A stretch of DNA of 64,000 nucleotides from Halomonas sp. KG2 (GTDB taxonomy: Bacteria > Pseudomonadota > Gammaproteobacteria > Pseudomonadales > Halomonadaceae): assembly GCA_030440445.1 (NCBI GenBank), contig CP098528.1:4030001-4094000 (forward strand), given 5' to 3'. The stretch's first letter is position 1. Each line of letters starts with the position of its first letter. Shown here piece after piece: positions 53,478 through 60,844 of this stretch. The notes beneath the pieces are model-generated. The model was not told the origin of the DNA. It did not search any database and saw only the letters and a list, made by a program, of their open reading frames with translations. The position numbers were made by a program, and so were the translations under genes.

Positions 53478-54410
53478 ATGTTGACCCTCAAGCAGCTCGA
53501 AACTTTCGTCCAAGTGGTCGAGCTCGGCACGTTCGAGCGCGCCTCTCTGCGACTCAACGCGACGCAGTCCACCGTATCCAAGCGCATATCCGAGCTAGAG
53601 CAGGCCACCGGCCTGCGTCTCTTCGACCGGTCCCGCCGCAACGCACGGCTGACCGAGGAGGGTGAACGGCTGCTGGAACTGGCCTACACGACGCTCGACG
53701 GTGCAAAGCACATCCTCGAGCTCAATGAGCAACCCGAGCGCACGCTGCATCGTGTGCGTATCGGCTTCACCGATCTGGCCGCCCTTACTTGGCTCCCAGG
53801 CTTTATTCGGGATTACACGATCGAGCGACCCGATATACGGTTAGATGTCACCATCGATATGAGCCGTACCCTTTACCAGCAGTTTCAGGATGGCGAGTTG
53901 GATCTGGTGGTGATTCCCCAGGTCCCTGAGGCCTTCGCCCAGCCGGGTGTGGAAGCCCGGCTGTTGGAGGAAGTGGAGATGGCCTTCATGGCCAAAGAGA
54001 GCCTGGTGGACGGCTCCCCCCGCCCCATTACCATAGGAGCGCTCGAACGCTACACCCTGATCAGCCAGGGCAAGCGCTCCGGATTCGCACAGGACGTAAA
54101 CCGTTGGCTCTCCCACCAGGGTGTGGCCGCCGCCAACCTGACTGCCGATAATTTACTGGCGCTGGTTGGCCTAGTGGCAGCAGGGTGTGGCATTAGCGTA
54201 TTACCCAAACTCTGTGTCCAGCGTTTTGCCCGCGAGCAGGGGCTGGAGATCCTCGAGACCACCCCTCCTCTGCCTACGATCGGTTACTACGCGCTGTACC
54301 ATGGTGGAGTACGTATTCAACTGTTTGATGAGCTCGCCCACCGCCTGAGCGACGCATCCGACTTCTCTCGCCCCTTCTTCTTGTCCGAGAATCGTCTTGA
54401 TCGTGATTGA
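53478..54410 (+). CDS. LysR-family transcriptional regulator
   Basis: 310 residues. N-terminal HTH: LTLKQLETFVQVVELGTFER and LNATQSTVSKRISELEQATG followed by LFDRSRRNARLTEEGERLLE. Residues about 95-300 form the effector domain. Divergent from tctC, it probably activates the transporter-aminotransferase operon when the imported compound is present. Confidence 0.94.
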   Translation: MLTLKQLETFVQVVELGTFERASLRLNATQSTVSKRISELEQATGLRLFDRSRRNARLTEEGERLLELAYTTLDGAKHILELNEQPERTLHRVRIGFTDLAALTWLPGFIRDYTIERPDIRLDVTIDMSRTLYQQFQDGELDLVVIPQVPEAFAQPGVEARLLEEVEMAFMAKESLVDGSPRPITIGALERYTLISQGKRSGFAQDVNRWLSHQGVAAANLTADNLLALVGLVAAGCGISVLPKLCVQRFAREQGLEILETTPPLPTIGYYALYHGGVRIQLFDELAHRLSDASDFSRPFFLSENRLDRD

Positions 54411-54487
54411 CAGGGAGCACAGGGAGCAATGATAAGAGCCAGCACAAAGCCTAGGCTCTCAAGGCTGACGGCATCACCAATTAGCGC

Positions 54488-54544
54488 CCAACACTGCCGC
54501 GAGACCTTCTTGCAGGTCCTTGATGAAATACTCGGGAGCCTCTA
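54488..54544 (-). repeat. 57-bp fragment, right copy of the flanking pair
   Basis: About 81% identical to 48606-48662 by hand alignment and in the same orientation. It encodes LEAPEYFIKDLQEGLAAVLG and a stop shortly after on the minus strand. Confidence 0.6.
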
Positions 54545-54771
54545 AGTAAATGAGGGCCGATGATGCGTCGGTCCGCGTCAGTTGCGTGGGCTTCAAATGC
54601 TTGTATGTCGCTGGTTAGGCAGTTCATGAGTCTTCCTAGGAATCATGGAACTGGCTTGGGTCGGCTTGCATAGTAGATGCCCTAAGCATAATCGCCGCCG
54701 ATGACTGTCACACCATTAACTGCGAAGAGCTGCTGAGATTTCGAGAACCAAACATAGCATCTGAGAAATAG

Positions 54772-54781
54772 ACTTAAGTAT
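54772..54781. promoter_or_regulatory. ACTTAAGTAT, third copy of the candidate MarR operator core
   Basis: Shares ten consecutive bases with the palindrome at 35667-35678 and is 154 bp upstream of the orphan dctP, almost the same distance (143-146 bp) as in front of the first dctP. Confidence 0.5.
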
Positions 54782-54902
54782 TAATCAAACCAAGCTTAAA
54801 TTAGTTGCTATTGAAACTATCCAAAGGCAAGGTAAGCGTTGTGACTTACGCCACCTGAGAAGGCGCCACTTGCTCGGTGTTAGGCGTTACCAATAACAAC
54901 AC

Positions 54903-54919
54903 CGACGTTAATAACGTCG
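54903..54919. promoter_or_regulatory. 17-bp palindrome directly upstream of the orphan dctP ribosome site
   Basis: CGACGTTAATAACGTCG is perfect around its central base, followed by TTTT and the TTTGGAG ribosome site. It may be an operator, an attenuating stem or a terminator of upstream transcription. Confidence 0.45.
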
Positions 54920-54934
54920 TTTTGGAGTTTCCGC

Positions 54935-55990
54935 ATGAAACAACCAGCTCGCTTACTCGTGGGTGCTATCGCGCTTTCAAGCATGGCGTTCAGCATGTCT
55001 TCATTTGCCCAGGCAACGATCACCGTGAGCACGTGGGGTGGGCCGAATCACGGTATTAATACCATTGTTTGGCCGACTTGGAAGGCGTGGATAGAGGAAG
55101 CCACGGATGACCGTGTCACGGTAGAAGTGGTGCATGACATGGGGCCTCCTCCCGCACAAATGGAGATCGTTGCTGATGGTATTGCGGACGCCAGTTGGAT
55201 TTTTCACGCCCATATGGCGGGCCGTTTTCTAGCCACGCAGCTACCTGAGTTCCCCACCTTTGAGGAATTCTCTTCAGAAGATGCTTCTGCGGCCTATTGG
55301 CATACCCACCAAGAGTATTTGCAGCAGGCCAATGAGCACCGTGGTGTTGATGTCGTTGCGATGGGCGTGCACGGGCCAGGGCAAATATTTACCCGTGATC
55401 AAATAAGTTCAATTGATGAGCTTGCTGGCAAACGGCTGCGCGTGGGCGGCGGGGTGATGAGTGGCTTAGCCGAGGCAATGTCGGTAACCGGTGTCTCCAT
55501 TCCGCCCACAGGCACCTACGAAGCGGCCTCCCAGGGCGTTGTCGACGGCGCAATGCTAACGCTTGAGAGCTTGCGCAGCTTCCGCGTGGCTGAAGTGGCC
55601 CCGCACACCCTTACCGTAGACGGCGGTTTCTACCGCGGCAGCTTTGCGATTGTTATGAACCCGATGTTCTGGGACCAAGTGTCGGACGAAGACCGCGCGG
55701 CGATTGAAAGCGTATCGGGTGAGCGGCTTTCACGCTTGTTTGGCTACATGATGGATGTTTCCGACCAGCGCGGCGTTGAATTTGGTGAAGAGAATGGCGC
55801 AACCTTTACCCAAGCATCGGAACAAGACATTGATTACCTGAGGGGCGTTGCGAGCAACTTACAGGATGCCTGGAGTGAGTCGATAAAGAGTCGCGGTGTT
55901 GACGCACCTGCCGCACTTGCCTTCTTTCATGAACAGTTAGTCAATGCAGCGGCCGAAGAGCGTATTGAAGCGAGTGTTGTTAGTCACTGA
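54935..55990 (+). CDS. Orphan TRAP transporter binding protein, DctP type
   Basis: 351 residues. Signal peptide ends near SSFAQ; the mature start (ATITVSTWGGPNHGINTIVW) and many later blocks (RVGGGVMSGLAEAMSVTG, TVDGGFYRGSFAIVMNPMFW, GERLSRLFGYMMDV) closely match the DctP at 34433-35521. No DctQ or DctM gene is adjacent, so it may share the membrane proteins of the first system and extend its substrate range. The upstream ACTTAAGTAT element supports common regulation. The acidic tail of the first DctP is absent. Confidence 0.93.
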   Translation: MKQPARLLVGAIALSSMAFSMSSFAQATITVSTWGGPNHGINTIVWPTWKAWIEEATDDRVTVEVVHDMGPPPAQMEIVADGIADASWIFHAHMAGRFLATQLPEFPTFEEFSSEDASAAYWHTHQEYLQQANEHRGVDVVAMGVHGPGQIFTRDQISSIDELAGKRLRVGGGVMSGLAEAMSVTGVSIPPTGTYEAASQGVVDGAMLTLESLRSFRVAEVAPHTLTVDGGFYRGSFAIVMNPMFWDQVSDEDRAAIESVSGERLSRLFGYMMDVSDQRGVEFGEENGATFTQASEQDIDYLRGVASNLQDAWSESIKSRGVDAPAALAFFHEQLVNAAAEERIEASVVSH

Positions 55991-56005
55991 GCCGCTAGAT
56001 TAGGT

Positions 56006-56040
56006 GCTCTCGCCGCTGCCGTATAATAGGCGGCGAGAGC
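56006..56040 (+). terminator. Hairpin after the orphan dctP
   Basis: GCTCTCGCCGC and GCGGCGAGAGC form a perfect 11-bp stem around a 13-nt loop, 16 bp after the stop codon. There is no U-tract, but position and strength suggest transcript end formation. Confidence 0.65.
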
Positions 56041-56137
56041 AGCACTCACATGCTGATGACGCCCTATAAGCAGCTACTTTTCTATCATATCCCCCCACTT
56101 TCACCTCTACTCACCTTCTGTTTCACTTGAAACCAAC

Positions 56138-56151
56138 TTGATCCGCGTCAA
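56138..56151. promoter_or_regulatory. FNR/Anr-like box
   Basis: TTGATCCGCGTCAA matches TTGAT-N4-ATCAA at nine of ten positions and is centred about 71 bp upstream of the ATG of the next gene, a suitable distance for a class II oxygen-responsive promoter with a short leader. Confidence 0.6.
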
Positions 56152-56215
56152 GATAGTTTATCTCTCGTCGGTTGATACTGATGTCATCATCAAGAACCGC
56201 CGAGGGAGATTGACC

Positions 56216-56662
56216 ATGGATACTGCTCAGCACACCGATACCACCTCTTGGTGGGGACGCCTCACTGAGCGCTGCTATACAGCATCAACCGCGACGTTAG
56301 CCCGCAACATAAAGCAGCAAGCAGGGGCTAGCTATGATGCACTGATCAATGACCTGGAAAGACCGCTAGAACCACGCTTTGAGCAGGCAGTGGCAAGGCA
56401 GCTAGCAGCAGGCCACCCCGCTCATTTCAGCCCAGCCAAAACCTTAATGCCAGTTATGCTGCAGCGCTTTGGTCTTAAAGAGAATGAGCTTCGTAGAAAT
56501 GTTCTGATAAATCATGCCGACTATCGTGCACTGTGTGACACCTGCAACGCTTGTGCAGCCGTTGGCGATTGTTGGAAAGCGATGCGGGCCAATGCCGAGC
56601 TTGATGAGTGCCGTCGCTTATGCCCTAACGCCAATGCCTTTGATGCCTTAGCGGCACAGTGA
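56216..56662 (+). CDS. DUF6455-like cysteine-rich protein
   Basis: 148 residues from ATG 56216 (GGGAGA upstream). The N-terminal half is helical (WWGRLTERCYTASTATLARN); the C-terminal half has PVMLQRFGLKENELRRNVLI followed by a cysteine cluster CDTCNACAAVGDCW and a later C-x5-C. This layout resembles the DUF6455 family, proposed small metal- or redox-related proteins of unknown function. An FNR/Anr-like box upstream suggests induction at low oxygen. The family call is from memory and moderately sure. Confidence 0.65.
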   Translation: MDTAQHTDTTSWWGRLTERCYTASTATLARNIKQQAGASYDALINDLERPLEPRFEQAVARQLAAGHPAHFSPAKTLMPVMLQRFGLKENELRRNVLINHADYRALCDTCNACAAVGDCWKAMRANAELDECRRLCPNANAFDALAAQ

Positions 56663-56702
56663 AGCGTGTTGATTAACATCCCAGCAACGTATCCCTCTAT
56701 CG

Positions 56703-56739
56703 CAAAGCGCTCCCATCGACTATCGATGAGAGCGCTTTG
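56703..56739. terminator. Bidirectional stem-loop between the DUF6455-like gene and the NSS transporter gene
   Basis: CAAAGCGCTC and GAGCGCTTTG pair perfectly, with an inner CATCGA/TCGATG stem after a one-base mismatch. It separates two converging genes; no long T-run. Confidence 0.7.
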
Positions 56740-56775
56740 ATGACTCTTCTTAATGTCTTATTCGAATGAGTTGCT

Positions 56776-58236
56776 TCAGGAAGCCTGATGCCGCAGCCGC
56801 GGGCTAGCTAACTCTCCCACCACGGTAATAACCACCAGCAGGGCTAGCAGCCACGGCCACTGAGTGCCTACTTGAAGGGTGGCAAGGCCAAGCGCATCGA
56901 TGAAAATTAACACGATGCCTAACGGGCTGACGTAACGCACCATAAACAGCCACAGCGTGTGCTGGGTACGGGAGAGCCCTAGCTCTTCCCTGAATAGTTC
57001 AGTACGCAGCAGGAAGCCTGCCATCAGTGCCGTACCTAAACCGCCTAGCGGCATCATCCAGCGGGAGGTCAGGTAATCCAGCCAATCGAAGAAAGTACGG
57101 CCTGCCACCGTCCAATCCGCGCCCACATTGAACGACAGCATTGCCAAGGTGCTTACCAACCACAGTACGATACCCACACCCCAGGATGCTTGCTTGCGCG
57201 TCAGCCCTTTGCTGGCAACGAGCCAAGCCACTGTCGCTTCGATCATTGAGATCGACGACGTAAGCGCGGCCATTGATAGCATCACGAAGAACAGCACACC
57301 AAACAAGGTACCAAACGGCATTGCTTGGAAGGCCAGCGGTAAGCTCATGAAAATCAACCCTGGCCCTTGGCCGGGATTCATTCCGTTAGCGAAAATAATC
57401 GGGAAAATAGCCAAGCCAGCCATCAGCGCGACAACGGTATCAGCAATGGCCACACTGAATGTCGTGCGTGCAATGGAGTGCCCTTCTGGCAGGTAAGAGC
57501 CGTAGGTAAGAATGGCACCAGACGCGAGCGACAAGGTAAAGAAGGCATGCCCCAGTGCTGCTAAGAGCCCTTCACTGCTTAACCCTTCGGCATTGAAAGA
57601 AAACAGAAAAGACCAAGCTTCGGCAAAGCCACCAGAAAAAGCACCGTAGCCAATCAGTATGCCCAGCATGATCACCATGCCTGGCATCATCCAACTGACA
57701 CTCTTTTCAATACCTGCTTGTACGCCCTTACCGACGATGAACATGGTCAGCACCGTCACTAGCGTGCTCCAGGCACCTAACGTGAAAGGGTTGGCATTAT
57801 TAGCGGCAAAAATTGCCGCCATATCATCAACACTATTACCGGCTAGCCCGCCGCTCAGCAGTTTCCACAGATAGGAAAATGACCAGCCAGCGACCACCAC
57901 GTAGAACGACAGAATCATGAAACCACACAGCATGGCCATCCAGCCAAAGATCGACCAGAAACTGCCGCGCCCCGATTCATGCACCACTCGACGGATAGCA
58001 TCAATCGGGCTGCCCCTGCCACGACGCCCGAAGCTGATTTCAGCCATCATGATAGGCACACCTACCGCCAATATGCAGGCCAAATAGACCAGCACAAAAG
58101 CGCCACCTCCGAACTCGCCAGTGATGTAAGGAAACTTCCAGATATTACCCAGGCCCACTGCCGAACCAGTGGCTGCTAGCACAAACCCCCAGCGGCCCAG
58201 CCACAATGTTTTGGGGGGCGTATTTGTCGTTGTCAT
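56776..58236 (-). CDS. Sodium-dependent transporter of the NSS (LeuT-fold) family, probable aromatic amino acid uptake
   Basis: 486 residues with 11-12 hydrophobic segments. The first helix has ATGSAVGLGNIWKFPY, the sodium- and substrate-binding signature of NSS carriers, followed by GGGAFVLVYLACILAVGVPI. It imports amino acids with sodium. Two TyrR/PhhR-like boxes upstream and the adjacent PhhR gene suggest that the substrate is tyrosine, phenylalanine or tryptophan; this is inferred from regulation, not from the protein itself. Confidence 0.92.
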   Translation of the reverse strand: MTTTNTPPKTLWLGRWGFVLAATGSAVGLGNIWKFPYITGEFGGGAFVLVYLACILAVGVPIMMAEISFGRRGRGSPIDAIRRVVHESGRGSFWSIFGWMAMLCGFMILSFYVVVAGWSFSYLWKLLSGGLAGNSVDDMAAIFAANNANPFTLGAWSTLVTVLTMFIVGKGVQAGIEKSVSWMMPGMVIMLGILIGYGAFSGGFAEAWSFLFSFNAEGLSSEGLLAALGHAFFTLSLASGAILTYGSYLPEGHSIARTTFSVAIADTVVALMAGLAIFPIIFANGMNPGQGPGLIFMSLPLAFQAMPFGTLFGVLFFVMLSMAALTSSISMIEATVAWLVASKGLTRKQASWGVGIVLWLVSTLAMLSFNVGADWTVAGRTFFDWLDYLTSRWMMPLGGLGTALMAGFLLRTELFREELGLSRTQHTLWLFMVRYVSPLGIVLIFIDALGLATLQVGTQWPWLLALLVVITVVGELASPRLRHQAS

Positions 58237-58450
58237 TGGGAAACCTTATAAATTTATATTGTTTTTAGGCTATTTATTATGAGCAGCTAGAACAGCTACT
58301 TAAGAGCGATTAACTGCCTATAAAAGCCAACCAACTGCGGTCAATCAGTCATAAAGAGCAATCTATAAAGAGTCTATGGAGATAGCCATAGGGCAGGAAT
58401 GGGGTTAAATCACATTCGGCGAGGCGCTGCCCGTATAAGCGGCATGAAAC

Positions 58451-58468
58451 TGTAAAGCAATCGTTACA
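58451..58468. promoter_or_regulatory. TyrR/PhhR-like box, proximal
   Basis: TGTAAAGCAATCGTTACA fits the TyrR/PhhR operator TGTAAA-N6-TTTACA with one mismatch. It is about 220 bp upstream of the NSS transporter start. Confidence 0.65.
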
Positions 58469-58522
58469 CTCAGAAAAAAATGCCGAAGCTTGGTGTCCTG
58501 CTGTTGTATTTTTCTGACAAAC

Positions 58523-58540
58523 TGTAAATAAATCGTGACA
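58523..58540. promoter_or_regulatory. TyrR/PhhR-like box, distal
   Basis: TGTAAATAAATCGTGACA fits TGTAAA-N6-TTTACA with two mismatches in the second half; its centre is 72 bp from the other box, close to seven helical turns. Confidence 0.55.
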
Positions 58541-58603
58541 GTTAATTCACCTGCTATACGAACTTTTTTATGATTTTGCTTAAGTAGTGTCTTGAGTACG
58601 GTT

Positions 58604-60166
58604 TCAAGTGCCGTCTTGAGCACCAATACCGTAACGCTTGAGTTTATTGGCAATGGTTGTGTGGGAAACACCCAACCGCTTGCCTAACTGGCGGCTGGAG
58701 GGGTACTGCTGGTACAGCGTACTTAAGATATTTCTTTCCACCTCGCCTAACATGTCGCTCAAGCTTCCCTCTAATGGAATACCAGCAAGCTCAGGCGATA
58801 CTTCACTGTGAGGAAGACGCAAATGCACCGGCTGAATGGCTTTCTCTTCACATAGCGACACCGCCTGGAACAACACATTTTCCAACTGACGCACATTGCC
58901 CGGCCAGTCGTAGCGGGTGATTTTTTCCAACGCAGCAGGTGAAAGTTCAGGCAAAGGGCAACCTATCTGGCGCGCCGCACGATCAAGCACATAGGTCGCC
59001 AGCTCTTCGATGCCGTCCAAACATTCACGTAAGGGAGGGACCTGTAGCAACAGCACATTAAGCCGGTGATAAAGATCCAGCCGAAACAGCCCTTCACTAC
59101 ACAGCTGCGGCAGGTTCTGTTGAGTGGCACAGATCACCCGGACATCCAGGAAGGTTTCCTCGTCGCTACCCACACGCCGGAAGCCGCCATCCTGAAGAAA
59201 ACGCAACAGTTTTGTCTGCAGCCGTGGGCTCATTTCACCGACTTCATCGAGAAACACGGTGCCGCCTTCGTTAAGCTCCAGAAGGCCAAGCTTTCCTTCT
59301 GGCCGGGCGCCTTCAAAAGCCCCCGGCGCGTAACCGAAAAGCTCTGTCTCGGCCATTGATTCTGGCAGCCCGGCACAGTTGAGCACCACAAACGGCGCTT
59401 GCCCGCGATGGCTTGCCAAATGGCAGGCTCTGGCGACCAGTTCTTTCCCAGTCCCCGTTTCCCCTACAATCAGCAACGGGGCATCCAGTGGCGCCATGCG
59501 CCGCGCCTCATTGATCACGGCAGCCAATCGAGAACTCGACTGAAAGATAGCCTCAAAGCCACGCAGCTCCTGGCGCTGCACCTGATAAATCCGTGCCCCG
59601 ATACGGTCGGCACGGTGCAATGTCACCACCGCCCCGGCTAATGAATCCACCTTGGTGTCTTCGGTGTGCAGTGGCGCAATATCGGCGAGATAGGTATCAC
59701 CTTTCAGTTTGATCCGCAGCCCATTGATACGTGAGTTGTTGCGGCGAATCACCTCGGGAAGGTCGACTTCGTCAAGGTAGCGATCCAGCGATAGCCCTGG
59801 TACTTCTTGAACGCGTACCCCCAATACCTGAACGGCGATACGGTTGGCCGCTACAATGCGCCCCTGCATATCTATCGACATAACGGGGTCAGACAGCGAA
59901 GACAGCAATGCATCCAACTCCAAATGACGACGCTCGCTGGGCATCAAGCTCGCGCGCTTGACGCCAAACACCCCTGGAATAGCTTCCAGTGCCGGTTTAA
60001 GCGTGCTCAATTGAGCATTAAGCAACTTCGGGACATGCAAATAGATGGTATTGCCCTGCTCGCCGCCAACTTCGCCCCGCGCGACATTAACTCGGTAGTC
60101 AGCAAACTGGGCCACTATATCGCGAAGAATACCGATACGATTCTGACAGTTAAATTTAAGACGCAT
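58604..60166 (-). CDS. phhR: Aromatic amino acid-responsive regulator, PhhR/TyrR family
   Basis: 520 residues from ATG 60166 (GAGGG five bases upstream). Domains: ACT domain (about 1-75, MRLKFNCQNRIGILRDIVAQ), PAS domain (about 80-190), AAA+ ATPase (about 200-435; Walker A GETGTGKE, Walker B GGTVFLDEVGEMS) and C-terminal HTH (LGKRLGVSHTTIANKLKRYG). The sigma-54 contact loop GAFTGA reads GAFEGA, as in Pseudomonas PhhR and unlike true sigma-54 activators. It senses Phe/Tyr and probably controls the NSS transporter just downstream and other aromatic genes. Confidence 0.93.
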   Translation of the reverse strand: MRLKFNCQNRIGILRDIVAQFADYRVNVARGEVGGEQGNTIYLHVPKLLNAQLSTLKPALEAIPGVFGVKRASLMPSERRHLELDALLSSLSDPVMSIDMQGRIVAANRIAVQVLGVRVQEVPGLSLDRYLDEVDLPEVIRRNNSRINGLRIKLKGDTYLADIAPLHTEDTKVDSLAGAVVTLHRADRIGARIYQVQRQELRGFEAIFQSSSRLAAVINEARRMAPLDAPLLIVGETGTGKELVARACHLASHRGQAPFVVLNCAGLPESMAETELFGYAPGAFEGARPEGKLGLLELNEGGTVFLDEVGEMSPRLQTKLLRFLQDGGFRRVGSDEETFLDVRVICATQQNLPQLCSEGLFRLDLYHRLNVLLLQVPPLRECLDGIEELATYVLDRAARQIGCPLPELSPAALEKITRYDWPGNVRQLENVLFQAVSLCEEKAIQPVHLRLPHSEVSPELAGIPLEGSLSDMLGEVERNILSTLYQQYPSSRQLGKRLGVSHTTIANKLKRYGIGAQDGT

Positions 60167-60238
60167 AGAACCCTCACGGCACAAAACTAACGTAGCTACT
60201 TAGGCTTTGCCTGAAAAGTCAGTGATTTAGAACATCGC

Positions 60239-60715
60239 CTAGCCACCACTCACCGGCAGCCCCTGCTCCTCTTTCATACTCCGCAGTATGATTTCAGAGC
60301 GAACCTGGGTGACATTAGGATGAGGGAGTAGATGATGATGAATAAAGTCTGAAAACTCGGTGAGGTCCTTGGCGATAACGTGCAGTACATAGTCCGCATC
60401 CCCCGACACAGAATAAGCCTCACGCACCATGGCGTGCTTCGTCAGTAACGTTACAAAATCATCATCCATGCTCTCACCATGCGCTTTGAGATTAACGCGG
60501 GTGATCGCACGCAAGCCAAACCCCAGACTGGAGGCATCAAGCCTCGCCGAATATCCCTTAATCACTCCTTCGGCTTCTAGCCGCGCTTTACGCCGGGAGC
60601 ACTGAGAGGGAGACAGGCTGACACGTTCTCCCAACTCTGAATTGGTGAGGGCTGAGTTCTTCTGCAATACTGATAAAATTGCAAGATCATATCGATCCAA
60701 AGAAATCCCGTGCAT
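60239..60715 (-). CDS. Lrp/AsnC-family regulator divergent from hppD
   Basis: 158 residues. HTH: LDRYDLAILSVLQKNSALTN and LGERVSLSPSQCSRRKARLE; RAM domain: LRAITRVNLKAHGESMDDDF and VREAYSVSGDADYVLHVIAK. It probably regulates hppD; the 129-bp gap between them has two perfect inverted repeats. Confidence 0.92.
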   Translation of the reverse strand: MHGISLDRYDLAILSVLQKNSALTNSELGERVSLSPSQCSRRKARLEAEGVIKGYSARLDASSLGFGLRAITRVNLKAHGESMDDDFVTLLTKHAMVREAYSVSGDADYVLHVIAKDLTEFSDFIHHHLLPHPNVTQVRSEIILRSMKEEQGLPVSGG

Positions 60716-60729
60716 AGAACACTCCAGTT

Positions 60730-60746
60730 GCGCACAAGCTGTGCGC
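60730..60746. promoter_or_regulatory. GCGCACA-N3-TGTGCGC inverted repeat, candidate Lrp/AsnC site
   Basis: Perfect 7-bp arms, 14 bp upstream of the regulator's ATG, so it could mediate autoregulation. Confidence 0.5.
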
Positions 60747-60760
60747 TATTTGGCGATATC

Positions 60761-60781
60761 TTAGGTTAGTTTGCAACCTAA
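60761..60781. promoter_or_regulatory. TTAGGTT-N7-AACCTAA inverted repeat in the hppD promoter
   Basis: Perfect 7-bp arms, 63 bp upstream of the hppD start; arm size and spacing suit an Lrp-type dimer. Confidence 0.5.
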
Positions 60782-60844
60782 TTGCACCGCCTCTTCCCTA
60801 TACTGAGCTTGTTCACTTACAAGACAATAATAGGAGAGACAGCG

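Larger units (their letters stand above)
54411..54934. other. Gene-free region between lysR and the second dctP
   Basis: 524 bp. It holds the right copy of the 57-bp fragment (54488-54544), an apparent short frameshifted remnant on the minus strand from an ATG at about 54629 (MNCLTSDIQAFEAHATDADR), the palindromic core ACTTAAGTAT (54772-54781) and the palindrome at 54903-54919. No intact gene seen. Confidence 0.6.
58237..58603. promoter_or_regulatory. Control region of the NSS transporter, between it and phhR
   Basis: 367 bp with no convincing gene. It contains two TyrR/PhhR-like boxes (58451-58468 and 58523-58540) and an AT-rich stretch (58237-58330) near the transporter start. Confidence 0.65.

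Noticed and set aside
58405..58671. 88-codon minus-strand ORF after phhR
   Set aside because: It overlaps the phhR 3' end and spans both TyrR/PhhR-like boxes; it has no recognisable domain or ribosome site.
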